This document shows, one piece after another, positions 1 to 8,747 of a DNA stretch of 64,000 nt. The DNA lies in the NCBI GenBank assembly GCA_032017425.1, contig DALZPW010000005.1. One strand, given 5' to 3'. Each line of letters begins with the position of its first letter. Within the stretch, counting starts at the first letter, position 1. The notes below the pieces were generated by a model that saw nothing but the letters and a program-made list of their open reading frames with translations, made no database searches and had not been told where the DNA came from. Source of the stretch: Faucicola tetraodonis (GTDB lineage Bacteria; Pseudomonadota; Gammaproteobacteria; Pseudomonadales; Moraxellaceae). A program made the position numbers and the translations under genes.

Positions 1-832
1 TGGCAAAGTGACGAATAGCGTCAAACACTCGGGCGTTATCGACCGTCACCCTTTCAGTCTGCTCACCAATCAAATCTCGAATTGCGCGCAAAGGTAGCGA
101 CAAGTCTTGATAAATCAGCTCAAAACGACGATGGGTCGGCGTTTGCTCACGGCGGGCTTGTACCATCCGCCAAAGCTGCAGTAGATAATAAATATCTTCT
201 TCAAGTTTGGATTGCGGGATATTTTCGGCAGCGGTACGGGCAATCAATCCGCCTTGCAGATTGACTTGGTGCATCAGCTCGCCAAGCTGTGTTTTTAACC
301 GCTCTCGCTCATCGCCATCAATCCGCTGTGAGATGCCGATATGTTCACCATACGGCAAGTACACCAAATAACGCGAAGGCAATGACACATCCGTCGTCAA
401 TCGTGCCCCTTTACTGCCTAATTGGTCTTTAATCACTTGCACCAAGATACGCTGTCCTTCATACAAGCGGTTTTCTATCAACTCGCTAGGCGGTGGCTGA
501 TAGGTGGTTGTGGTCATCGCCAGCGTAGTGGTGTCAGGGTCTAAGGTGTTGTCAATCGCGGGGTTTTGCGGTTTGGACGGTTCAATGGCTGAAAGCTTAG
601 GACGCAGGGTCTGCATATCATTGACATGCAAAAACGCGGTGCGCGATTGCCCAATGTCGATAAACGCCGCCTGCATTCCTGGCAGTACGCGCACCACTGT
701 GCCAAGGTAGATATTGCCCACTGAGCCAAGTTTGCTATGGCGTTCGATAAAGATTTCGTTCAGTATCCCATCTTCGAGCACCGCGACTCGGCTCTCAGAT
801 GGGCTGATGTTGATGAGTAGTTCTTCGGTCAT
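1..832 (-). CDS. rng: Ribonuclease G, N-terminal part (cut by the window edge)
   Basis: Endoribonuclease of the RNase E/G family, which in E. coli matures the 16S rRNA 5' end and degrades some mRNAs in the cytoplasm. The minus strand reads from an ATG at 832 with MTEELLINISPSESRVAVL, then the S1 RNA-binding region (GNIYLGTVVRVLPGMQAAF, about residues 38-57) and the 5'-sensor region with GIAL-free but typical RNase G features such as YGEHIGISQRI. About 277 codons are present of an expected roughly 490; the catalytic DNase-I-like domain and zinc link lie outside the window. It follows the HAD phosphatase gene by 70 bp on the same strand and may be co-transcribed with rluC. RNase G usually sits beside maf in enterobacteria, but here maf is 24 kb away. 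A paralogue, RNase E, lies at 3.5 kb. Confidence 0.93.
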   Translation of the reverse strand, partial: MTEELLINISPSESRVAVLEDGILNEIFIERHSKLGSVGNIYLGTVVRVLPGMQAAFIDIGQSRTAFLHVNDMQTLRPKLSAIEPSKPQNPAIDNTLDPDTTTLAMTTTTYQPPPSELIENRLYEGQRILVQVIKDQLGSKGARLTTDVSLPSRYLVYLPYGEHIGISQRIDGDERERLKTQLGELMHQVNLQGGLIARTAAENIPQSKLEEDIYYLLQLWRMVQARREQTPTHRRFELIYQDLSLPLRAIRDLIGEQTERVTVDNARVFDAIRHFA

Positions 833-902
833 TATTAACAGCTTTTTAAAATTTTTAGTTGCCGTTATTCTACTCGAAGTTAGTTATCTGCACAAAGCTA
901 AA

Positions 903-1550
903 CTAAATTAGCTGTTGTTTTAGTTCATTGATTGTTGTTACAAGCTTGGTTGGATGTTCTTTTGCCAAAACATCGGCTTTTTCACAGCCGTAACTTACAG
1001 CAATGCTATCCATCTGTATTGCATTTGCCATACGGATGTCATGAATACTATCACCGATAAAAACAGCGTCTTCAATTCTTGTGCTTGTTTCTACCAAGAT
1101 TTGCTCAAGCATTAAGGGATTTGGCTTACCTGCAGTTTCGTCAGCGGTTTTGGTGAACGTAAAAAACGCTTGAATCCCAGAATTGGGTAGCACGCGCTCC
1201 AGACCTTTACGTTTTTTCCCTGTTGCAATGGCTAAGGTTTTGCCTTGTGCGTGTAAATCTTGAATCAATTCTTTGACACCATCAAACAATTTGTCATTGT
1301 CGCAATGCTTGACATAATACTCAGAGTAAGTGGCTAAAAGTTCATCATATTTATCGCTGTCATTAGGAAACAAAATTGGAAACGCATCGACTAACGCAAT
1401 GCCGATAATAGATTTGGTGGCGTCATCGGTGACGGTTAAACCGTGCTTTTCAGCAGCATAGCGCATGGCATCGACGATTAAGCCAACCGAATCCATCAGC
1501 GTGCCATCCCAATCGAAAATGATTAGCGATTTGTTTTTCATGTTAATCAT
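903..1550 (-). CDS. HAD-superfamily phosphatase, phosphoglycolate-phosphatase-like
   Basis: A 215-residue haloacid dehalogenase-type hydrolase, probably a small-molecule phosphatase in the cytoplasm. Motif I is FDWDGT with the nucleophile Asp13 and acid/base Asp15; a cap domain follows (about residues 20-90); the motif III lysine lies in ATGKKRKG; motif IV is GDSIHD near residue 168. The Gph-like architecture suggests phosphoglycolate or a similar phosphate monoester, but the substrate cannot be read from the sequence. The start overlaps the end of rluC by 8 bp, so translation is probably coupled; an alternative ATG three codons in (1541) would remove the overlap. The arrangement rluC then HAD hydrolase is common in Moraxellaceae (family knowledge). 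Confidence 0.88.
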   Translation of the reverse strand: MINMKNKSLIIFDWDGTLMDSVGLIVDAMRYAAEKHGLTVTDDATKSIIGIALVDAFPILFPNDSDKYDELLATYSEYYVKHCDNDKLFDGVKELIQDLHAQGKTLAIATGKKRKGLERVLPNSGIQAFFTFTKTADETAGKPNPLMLEQILVETSTRIEDAVFIGDSIHDIRMANAIQMDSIAVSYGCEKADVLAKEHPTKLVTTINELKQQLI

Positions 1551-2640
1551 GTTGATTCTCTAGCAAATTTTGCATATCGACTGGCAATTCGGCTGTAATC
1601 GTTTCATATTCCGGAATAGCAAGCTGATAAGCATGCAAGCACAAGCGGCGCACGCTTTTATCGCCTTTAGCCACATTCGGATTATATTTATCATCACCCA
1701 ACAGCGGATGCCCGATACTCGCCAAATGCACCCGAATTTGGTGGGTACGCCCTGTGAGCGGTTTGGCTTCAATTAAGCTGACTTTCTGACCATTTAACTC
1801 AAATTTTTGCAACACGTTAATTTGGGTTTGACTTGGCTTACTATCTTCGGATTTTATATCGACTTTGACACGGCGTTCACCGCTTTTGCCTTCTTGTGTG
1901 GCAGGCAACGTGTATTTTAATAGCGGTTTATCAATGGTTTGTGTTTCGCTACTTATCCAACCTACCACCAAACACAGATAGGTTTTTTGCAAGGTTTTTT
2001 CTCGCAAATGTTCTTGTAAAGTTTTAAGGGTTGAGCGTTTTTTGGCAATCATCAGCAAGCCAGAGGTATCTTTGTCAATGCGGTGTACCAGCTCAAGGTA
2101 TTTTTTACCCGTTGCTTCTCGCATGGCTTCAATCACGCCAAAACTCTCGCCACTGCCGCCATGCACCGCCATACCCGATGGCTTATTGAGTACGATTAAA
2201 CCTTCATCTTCATACACAATGCGCTCAAGCAAACTCTGGGCAAAATCAGGGCTAATCACTGGTTTTTCACGCGTGGCAAGCTTGATGGGTGCAATGCGCA
2301 CCACATCATTGCGCTGCAGTTTATCGTGGGGTTTACAGCGTTTGCCATTGACACGGATTTCGTCAGAACGAATCATGTTATAGACGTGTGAGCGCGGCAG
2401 TCCTTTAAGACGACCCAACAAAAAATTATCCACACGTTGGTCATGCTGCTGGCGCGTGACGGTCAAGTAATTGACTTTAGCAAAATCTAAAATATCGTCA
2501 TCTGCAGACTGAGGTTGTTTGCTCGGCGGTTGTTTGCTCGGCGTGCGTTTTGGGGTTTGATGAGCCGATTGCTGCGATGGGGTGTCGCGTTTTTTGCTAG
2601 GATGGGCAGGACGTTTGGGAGACTGCGAGTGCTCTGTCAT
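1543..2640 (-). CDS. rluC: 23S rRNA pseudouridine synthase RluC
   Basis: Converts uridines of 23S rRNA (positions 955, 2504 and 2580 in E. coli) to pseudouridine during 50S assembly. The 365-residue product has an S4 RNA-binding domain at about 65-120 (DNFLLGRLKGLPRSHVYNMI) and the RluA-type catalytic domain with HRIDKDTSG at 186-194, catalytic Asp189, and the GRTHQIRVHLA motif near residue 300. The first 50 residues are basic and low in complexity (Pro, Ser, Lys, Gln). They include PSKQP twice, encoded by an exact 15-bp duplication at 2513-2542. Divergent from rne, as in many gammaproteobacteria, which supports the assignment to RluC rather than RluD. The ATG at 2640 is the only start that keeps the basic leader; an internal start near residue 50 is not excluded. 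Confidence 0.93.
   Translation of the reverse strand: MTEHSQSPKRPAHPSKKRDTPSQQSAHQTPKRTPSKQPPSKQPQSADDDILDFAKVNYLTVTRQQHDQRVDNFLLGRLKGLPRSHVYNMIRSDEIRVNGKRCKPHDKLQRNDVVRIAPIKLATREKPVISPDFAQSLLERIVYEDEGLIVLNKPSGMAVHGGSGESFGVIEAMREATGKKYLELVHRIDKDTSGLLMIAKKRSTLKTLQEHLREKTLQKTYLCLVVGWISSETQTIDKPLLKYTLPATQEGKSGERRVKVDIKSEDSKPSQTQINVLQKFELNGQKVSLIEAKPLTGRTHQIRVHLASIGHPLLGDDKYNPNVAKGDKSVRRLCLHAYQLAIPEYETITAELPVDMQNLLENQHD
2513..2542 (+). repeat. Exact 15-bp tandem duplication inside rluC
   Basis: GGTTGTTTGCTCGGC occurs twice in direct succession (2513-2527 and 2528-2542). It lies in the N-terminal low-complexity leader of rluC and duplicates the residues PSKQP in frame. Confidence 0.9.
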
Positions 2641-3498
2641 ATTTTAATAGCCGTTTACATAAAAATTTGCTATAGTTTAGCAGTTTAGTGCCTGTGCCGC
2701 TATGAATTCGCGCCATCAATTCGACTTAAACCCTGTTAAGCTTCCTTAGAATGGAGTGTATGCGGGATAATTAAACTGTCGCTTTTGCTGTCGCCCATAC
2801 CGCCGAAATTTATTCATGGCAGTATGACTCACGATAGGGCGCACTAAACTGCCAATATTTATAGATTTTAAGACTGATTTTAATCAATATCAGCACACGA
2901 CATACGAGTAACGAAGATAATTGTCATTTGGAAACATGTTCAAATAGTTTGTAAAGATTAGTGATATATAGAGATAACAGATAAATGGTGGGTTTTGTGC
3001 CTTACAACCACAAAACTGCTGGTAACGATTAGCGTATTATGCGCCTAGGTAAATGAACTCAGTAGTTGCGATTTTGAGATAAACGTTTACGGTTTTGGAC
3101 GATTTACCATTTTAAATTGCCCACGCCTTTGTAAAACCTAACTTATCAGGCTTGCCATTTAAAGCGAAAACTAACGCTAACACTTTTTGACCAATAGGGA
3201 AACAGGGTTCATTCATTTGTCCTAAAACACACATTGTTTTGGGCTATAACCCCAAATCCAGCATGACGGCTATATTTACATAACAGGCTTACAACCTCGC
3301 TATGGCAATAATCCAACTTCATCATGCAATTTTTGGTGAACAACAAACCTTGTTATCAAGCGTTGTCAAGCCACTTGCGCTTGGTATCAGCGAGTATAGT
3401 CAAGACTGTTTGACGTTGTTTCGCCTAATATTTGATAGTAATGTTTGATAGCAACATTTATCTACGCTCGTATGTTTTGTGTGTTTAGGAGAAAACAC
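2641..3498. other. Long rluC-rne divergent intergenic region
   Basis: About 860 bp without a credible gene between the divergent rluC and rne starts. In E. coli the rne mRNA has a long leader that RNase E itself binds for autoregulation, so a long leader here would fit, but the transcription start cannot be located. A TTGACG at 3410-3415 lacks a good -10 at the right distance. A 9-bp hairpin at 3221-3243 is the clearest structure. No small ORF with a convincing ribosome site was seen. Confidence 0.6.
3221..3243 (+). promoter_or_regulatory. Perfect-length hairpin in the rne upstream region
   Basis: CCTAAAACA (3221-3229) and TGTTTTGGG (3235-3243) pair over nine positions, one of them G-T, around a CACAT loop. 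There is no T-run after it, so it is not a terminator. If transcribed it would lie about 255 nt upstream of the rne start codon and could be a leader element comparable in role to the RNase E-sensing hairpins of enterobacterial rne. That role is inference. Confidence 0.35.
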
Positions 3499-6400
3499 AT
3501 GAAACGCATCCTCATCAATGCTACCCACGCCGAAGAAATCCGTGTTGCCCTGTGCAATGGCAATCATTTGTATGATTTCGATTTAGAAAATCGTACCCGC
3601 GAGCAAAAAAAAGCCAATATTTATAAAGGTCATGTGACCCGTGTCGAGCCATCGCTTGAAGCCGTATTTGTGGAATACGGTTCACAACGTCAAGGTTTTT
3701 TACCGATTCGTGAAATCGCCCCAGAATATCTAGCAGGCGACCCTCGCTCTACCACTAACATCAAACAACTGATTAAAGAAGGCGATGAGCTCATCGTTCA
3801 GGTGGAAAAAGAAGAACGCGGTAATAAAGGCGCGGCTTTATCTACTCTGATTTCATTGGCGGGTCGTTATTTGGTATTGATGCCCAACAATGCGCGTGGC
3901 GGCGGTATCTCTCGCCAAATCTCTGGCAAGCTGCGCGACGAGATGAAGCAAGCGTTAAGTGAGCTAAGACTACCCAAAGGCATGAGCGTTATCATCCGTA
4001 CCGCAGGGATTGGTAAAACCACGGATGAATTACAACAAGACCTTGACCATTTATTAAACATCTGGAAAGGCATCCAACAACAAAGCCAAAAATTTCCCTC
4101 ACCTCGCCTGTTGCACCAAGAAGCGGGCGTAGTCACCCGTGCAGTACGCGACTACCTGCGTGATGATATCACGGAGATTTGGGTCGACAATGAATACGCC
4201 TATAATGAAGCGGCGAATTTTATTGAAGCGGTGATGCCGCAGCAAGCGAATAAACTGCGCAAATACACTGACTATGAGCCGATGTTTGCCCGTTTTGGGA
4301 TTGAAAAACAAATCGAAACCGCCTACCAACGTGAAGTACGTTTGCCAAGCGGCGGTTCAATTGTAATTGACCAAACTGAAGCCCTCGTATCAATCGATAT
4401 TAACTCATCAAAAGCCACCAAAGGCGCGGATGTCTCAGAAACGGCGTTTAATACCAATTTAGAAGCAGCAGATGAAATCGCCCGTCAATTACGCCTGCGT
4501 GATATGGGTGGTTTGATTGTTATTGACTTTATTGACATGGCAACCGATGACCACCAAAAACAAGTGGAAAATCGTCTCAAAGAAGCCACTAAAAACGACC
4601 GCGCGCGTATCCAATTCGCTGAAATTTCACGTTTTGGACTACTTGAAATGAGTCGTCAACGCTTGCGTCCGTCACTTGAAGAAGCGACAGGTTACCTCTG
4701 TCCCCGTTGTCACGGTACCGGTATGATTCGTGACTTGCGTTCACTTGCCTTATCAATCATGCGTCAAATCGAACAACGGGCGCTACAAGAGCGTCATGGC
4801 GAAATACAAGCCGAAGTGCCAACCGATATCGCGGCATTTTTACTCAACGAAAAACGTGAAACGCTGGTGTGTCTTGAGCAAGAAAGTGGCACGCGCATTA
4901 CTATCTTGCCACATGCCCATCTTGAATCCCCCGAGTTTAATATCACTTATAACAGTGACGGGTTTGCGCCATCGAGCTATGAGCGTGTCGCCGAAAGCCA
5001 ACAACAAGAATATAAAGACCGTGGCTACGATACTAGCAACTGGCACACGGATGACAATGAAGTCAGCCGTGTAGCACCGACAGGTAATCATAATGCCTGG
5101 AGCAATGCTAGCAACGCCGCCAACACCACGCCTAGCCCTGCAACGCCATCCAACAAGCCTCAGCAAACTGCTAACAATACGACTGCCGCCAAAGCTGCCG
5201 CACCACAACCCGTGCAGCCGGCCGCAACTGTGCCTGCAACTTCTGCAGTCGCTTGGCTATCGAACTTGTTTGCCCCTACCCAGCAAGCCCAAGTCACCCC
5301 ACACTTTAGCGGTCAAGATGCCGCTTCGGCGATTGAAAGTCTCGTCAATACTGGCGCGCAAAGTTTGGGTGTGCAAGGTCAAATCAATCATGCCGCATTG
5401 ACGGCAAGCATCCCTGCGGCGAGCGCAAACACCAGTGAAACTAGTGCCAATCCTTATCAAGAAGCGTCTCAACAACCTTCAGCCACGGCTGAATCAAGCG
5501 ATAAAGATGCCGAGCGCCGTAAACGTGGTAACCGCAAACCAAAGGCTAAAAAACCAAACCGTTATCAATCTGAAACGAGTGAAGCAGAAGTTTCATCACA
5601 GGACACTGACAGCAATAAAGACAAGTCAAATGATGCGTCAAAAACTGCCAAAACTAGTGAGCTGCCAAAACGCGAGCCGAATAGTCGCCGTGACAGCCGC
5701 GGGGTCAAAGAACGTCGTGCTACACTAGCGAACGATGATAGTAACGTAGCTGCAGTCAATGATGTAACAGCGACTGATACCGCTGTTGCCCCTGTCGATG
5801 GTAGAAAAAATAACCAATCCAAAGCAGAAAAACCGAAAGGCGCAAAACAACGTGACCCCAACAGCGTGCAAGTTCAAGTATTTAAAACTGAACAACAGCA
5901 ACCTATAGCTGCGGTTGAAACAACGCACCTCTCGCTAGATGCTAGCAAAGGGGAAATTGCAGAACCTGAGGTTCAGCCAATAGCATCGGCTACGATGCCC
6001 GAACCCACAACACCCGAACAGGCAATTGAGACGCCAGTTATCCCTAGCAGCATTACAGTGTCCAATGACGAGGTAGCAGAGCTTTCTACAGCATCCACAC
6101 CATCTAAGCCATCCGCTGAGCAAGCCCCTGCCCAGCTAGCAGTGACACCGAGCCAAGGTCGTGCCAAAAATGACCCACGCGAAGTGTACAAGGCTTATCA
6201 AGCGCAATTTAGCCCAGTTGCCTCTGTAGTGAGTACTTCGGTGACAAAAATTTCAGGTACGGTGAGTCAGTTTATTAACCAGTACTTAGATAATGCCGCT
6301 GAAAAAATGGCAACCGACAGCGTGGTTAGCTGCTTTATCCAAGCCATCGATGCTTTTAATCATCAAGCTGCTACCACCACGACCACCTCAACAAAAGATA

Positions 6401-7308
6401 ATGTCGTAGTGGCTGAACAACAGCGTTTTGGGCAGTACTTTAGAAATTATGGCTATGCCAGTCTATCCGCGCAAAACTTGGATGATTATCATACGGCCAT
6501 TCTGCCAGCCAATCAGTTCCAACGCCAAGCAGGCAAAACTGACGCTGCGCTACCAGCGGTAACTAGACGCGCTATCAATGACCCACGCGGTTCCTTGGTT
6601 AATACCGCTATCGCTCAAGCGCCGACTAACTCAAACCCGTCAGTTGCTGAGCCTACCTCCAATCAAACTGACAGTGTCACCGGTCAAGTAGAAGCAGCCT
6701 CAACTCAATCAGCGTCGCCTAGCCAAAATCACCTGCCATATCAAGCAGGTAGCGTAGGCGCATGGATTGTGGCGCGCTTGGGCGAGCAAGGTCATGCGTT
6801 GATTGAGCAAGGTAAATTGGTCGAAGCTTACTTGCAAGCGCACAATGCGCCAGTCGCTAACCAACCAACCGAGCCAGTCTATGCGACAATAATAGCGGAT
6901 GATGCTATAGTGAATCAGGACGTTGACTCAGTGCCAACGTCTGATGAACCCGCATTAGACCATAACACTGCTACCGAAGCGCTTGAACAAACGGACGTAG
7001 AAGATAGTGCAGAAGCGGCTGCACAAAAACGTAAAACCACACCGGTAAGTTATAAGAACATGATTGAAAGTGTGGCAGAGCAAATGAAACCGGCAACCGT
7101 TGGTATGCTGACCTTGGCAACCCCAAAAGCACCAAAAACCCGTACGCGGAAAGCTAAGTCGAGCGAAAAACCAGCAGCCAAACCCAAAACGCGTACCAGT
7201 AAAAAGGTGGAAAATGCCGTTGTTGTCACTAAAAAATCGACGACCACCGCCCAAACTGAATTGGCGCCCTCTCACGATGAATCGGAAGCGCCGCAGCACA
7301 ATCAGTAA
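3499..7308 (+). CDS. rne: Ribonuclease E with a very long C-terminal scaffold
   Basis: Essential endoribonuclease that starts mRNA decay and processes rRNA and tRNA, normally at the inner membrane. I start at ATG 3499 (MKRILINATHAEEIRV): AGGAGA at 3487-3492 is six bases upstream, and the family begins this way. The catalytic half is textbook: S1 domain near 36-125, catalytic Asp300 (VSIDINSS) and Asp343 (IVIDFIDM), and the zinc-link CPRC at 401-404. All of these are three residues earlier than the E. coli numbering. From about residue 500 to the end (1269) the chain is disordered: Ala/Pro/Gln/Thr-rich stretches, Arg-rich segments (RRKRGNRKPKAKKPNR; EPNSRRDSRGVKERR) and a Lys-rich tail, as expected of a degradosome scaffold. 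Three repeated-looking segments (DPREVYKAYQAQF; GQYFRNYGY; WIVARLGEQGHALIE) may be partner-binding microdomains. Confidence 0.97.
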   Translation: MKRILINATHAEEIRVALCNGNHLYDFDLENRTREQKKANIYKGHVTRVEPSLEAVFVEYGSQRQGFLPIREIAPEYLAGDPRSTTNIKQLIKEGDELIVQVEKEERGNKGAALSTLISLAGRYLVLMPNNARGGGISRQISGKLRDEMKQALSELRLPKGMSVIIRTAGIGKTTDELQQDLDHLLNIWKGIQQQSQKFPSPRLLHQEAGVVTRAVRDYLRDDITEIWVDNEYAYNEAANFIEAVMPQQANKLRKYTDYEPMFARFGIEKQIETAYQREVRLPSGGSIVIDQTEALVSIDINSSKATKGADVSETAFNTNLEAADEIARQLRLRDMGGLIVIDFIDMATDDHQKQVENRLKEATKNDRARIQFAEISRFGLLEMSRQRLRPSLEEATGYLCPRCHGTGMIRDLRSLALSIMRQIEQRALQERHGEIQAEVPTDIAAFLLNEKRETLVCLEQESGTRITILPHAHLESPEFNITYNSDGFAPSSYERVAESQQQEYKDRGYDTSNWHTDDNEVSRVAPTGNHNAWSNASNAANTTPSPATPSNKPQQTANNTTAAKAAAPQPVQPAATVPATSAVAWLSNLFAPTQQAQVTPHFSGQDAASAIESLVNTGAQSLGVQGQINHAALTASIPAASANTSETSANPYQEASQQPSATAESSDKDAERRKRGNRKPKAKKPNRYQSETSEAEVSSQDTDSNKDKSNDASKTAKTSELPKREPNSRRDSRGVKERRATLANDDSNVAAVNDVTATDTAVAPVDGRKNNQSKAEKPKGAKQRDPNSVQVQVFKTEQQQPIAAVETTHLSLDASKGEIAEPEVQPIASATMPEPTTPEQAIETPVIPSSITVSNDEVAELSTASTPSKPSAEQAPAQLAVTPSQGRAKNDPREVYKAYQAQFSPVASVVSTSVTKISGTVSQFINQYLDNAAEKMATDSVVSCFIQAIDAFNHQAATTTTTSTKDNVVVAEQQRFGQYFRNYGYASLSAQNLDDYHTAILPANQFQRQAGKTDAALPAVTRRAINDPRGSLVNTAIAQAPTNSNPSVAEPTSNQTDSVTGQVEAASTQSASPSQNHLPYQAGSVGAWIVARLGEQGHALIEQGKLVEAYLQAHNAPVANQPTEPVYATIIADDAIVNQDVDSVPTSDEPALDHNTATEALEQTDVEDSAEAAAQKRKTTPVSYKNMIESVAEQMKPATVGMLTLATPKAPKTRTRKAKSSEKPAAKPKTRTSKKVENAVVVTKKSTTTAQTELAPSHDESEAPQHNQ

Positions 7309-7339
7309 GTCAATCGCGTTTGCATGTATGTATAACAAT

Positions 7340-7373
7340 AAAAAAGCAGTTCAACATGAACTGCTTTTTTATT
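7340..7373. terminator. Bidirectional terminator between rne and the DUF808 gene
   Basis: Stem AGCAGTTCA/TGAACTGCT with a three-base loop, flanked by an A-run on the left and a T-run on the right. It can stop transcription from both convergent genes. Confidence 0.9.
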
Positions 7374-7413
7374 TTAGCGACAAATTTTAGATACAATGAA
7401 TTGGCGGGCTTGT

Positions 7414-8331
7414 TTAATGGGCAGGCTTGTTACGAATTTTTGAAATGACTGTCATGATCGCAACTACCACCAAACCTGCTAGCAAACCAACCAGTGCATT
7501 TAATAGGTTGGTGGTTAAGCCTGAAAACGCCCCTGACAAGTCACCTAAATGTTCAATCCCATGATGTAATGCGCCAACGCCATGTGCCAAAATACCACCA
7601 CCCACCAAGAACATCGCCAAAGTACCGGCGATTGATAGCACTTTCATCAAAATAGGCGCAAAGGTTAATAACGCCTTACCTATACTTTGTGCCGCTGATG
7701 ACGACTTTTGCTGCAAGTGCAGCCCTAAATCATCTATCTTGACAATCATAGCTACAAAGCCATACACACCCACTGTCATGATGAGTGAAATTACTACCAG
7801 TGTTATCGCTTTATCCAGTAAAGGCACCGTTGCCGCAATGGTGCCGAGGGAAATCACAATGATTTCAGCCGATAAAATAAAGTCCGTTCGCACTGCCCCT
7901 TTGATTTTCTCTTTTTCATGCGCCACCAAATCTATGCTTTCATTGGCATTGGCTGCTACCCGTTCGGCTTGCTCGGGGTCATTGCTGCCAGCGTGGGGCC
8001 AAAATTTGTGCACCACTTTTTCTGCCCCTTCATAACACAGATATAAACCACCAATCATCAATAACCCGGTCACTAAGGCTTGCGAAATCGCACTAATAAT
8101 CAAAGCCAGTGGCACCAAAATCGCTTTATTGACTAAGGAGCCTTTGGCGACACTCCACACCACAGGTAACTCGCGATCGGCTTTTACCCCTGACACTTGA
8201 TTGGCGTTAAGTGCCAAATCATCGCCCAACACGCCCGCCGTTTTTTTGGCAGCGACTTTTGTCATCACCGATACATCATCTAGGATGACGCTAATATCGT
8301 CGAGTAAGGTTAACAAACTAGCAATTGCCAT
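7414..8331 (-). CDS. yedI: DUF808 (YedI-type) inner-membrane protein
   Basis: A 305-residue polytopic membrane protein of the DUF808/YedI family. The N-terminus (MAIASLLTLLDDISVILDDV) is characteristic of the family, followed by a soluble stretch and hydrophobic segments at roughly 72-100, 150-200 and 215-300; the C-terminus ends in a short basic tail. The biochemical role of YedI is unknown, and the sequence shows no transport or catalytic motif. It stands alone, convergent with rne across a shared terminator. Upstream is a 400-bp AT-rich region that it shares with dsbC. Confidence 0.88.
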   Translation of the reverse strand: MAIASLLTLLDDISVILDDVSVMTKVAAKKTAGVLGDDLALNANQVSGVKADRELPVVWSVAKGSLVNKAILVPLALIISAISQALVTGLLMIGGLYLCYEGAEKVVHKFWPHAGSNDPEQAERVAANANESIDLVAHEKEKIKGAVRTDFILSAEIIVISLGTIAATVPLLDKAITLVVISLIMTVGVYGFVAMIVKIDDLGLHLQQKSSSAAQSIGKALLTFAPILMKVLSIAGTLAMFLVGGGILAHGVGALHHGIEHLGDLSGAFSGLTTNLLNALVGLLAGLVVVAIMTVISKIRNKPAH

Positions 8332-8570
8332 GATAAATTCCTAAAAAATAGTAAAAGATGAAAAAATAATAATAGTTATAACTAGCTGACGATTTATTAG
8401 TTTACAAATTTGTCATTCAAACACAATGTTTAAATTGTATTGCAACTTATCAAAAGTTATTTGCTTAAACGCTGAATTTTTTTAAAAAACCTAGTTAAGC
8501 AAACTTTGTTAAACAACCTTTTAATCCATTAATAGAACTTGGCTTTGAGCCGGTTGCTTTTAGCGCACCA

Positions 8571-8624
8571 AAAGATTGAAACAAGCGGAAAGATTGAGAC
8601 GAGCAGAAAGATTGGAACGGGCAA
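8571..8624 (+). repeat. Three imperfect 18-bp tandem repeats
   Basis: AAAGATTGAAACAAGCGG, AAAGATTGAGACGAGCAG and AAAGATTGGAACGGGCAA follow each other exactly at 8571, 8589 and 8607. The first eight bases are invariant and the rest vary at a few positions. It lies about 50 bp upstream of the dsbC promoter. Confidence 0.85.
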
Positions 8625-8671
8625 AAATGTGAGCCCCGACCTAGTAGACCTGATAGATTATTAACAATAAG

Positions 8672-8701
8672 TTGACAGGGGTAGCGCTCATACGCCATAA
8701 C
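8672..8701 (+). promoter_or_regulatory. Probable dsbC promoter
   Basis: TTGACA at 8672-8677 is a consensus -35; CATAAC at 8696-8701 is a fair -10 with 18-bp spacing. The start codon of dsbC is 46 bp further on. Confidence 0.55.
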
Positions 8702-8747
8702 AATATGGTAAAATAAAAACCTATATTAACGTTCTGTGGGTTTTCTC

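Larger units (their letters stand above)
8332..8747. other. AT-rich divergent region upstream of dsbC
   Basis: About 415 bp between the DUF808 gene and dsbC. It holds three 18-bp imperfect repeats (8571-8624) and a good sigma70-type promoter (8672-8701). A 67-codon minus-strand frame crosses the repeats but has no family resemblance and is not called. Confidence 0.6.

Noticed and set aside
3445..3498. Upstream extension of rne (MIATFIYARMFCV...)
   Set aside because: The extension has a non-family sequence and the AGGAGA is placed correctly for ATG 3499.
8495..8698. 67-codon minus-strand frame with repeated QSF residues
   Set aside because: The repeats come from the 18-bp DNA repeat; no ribosome site or family resemblance, and it overlaps the dsbC promoter.
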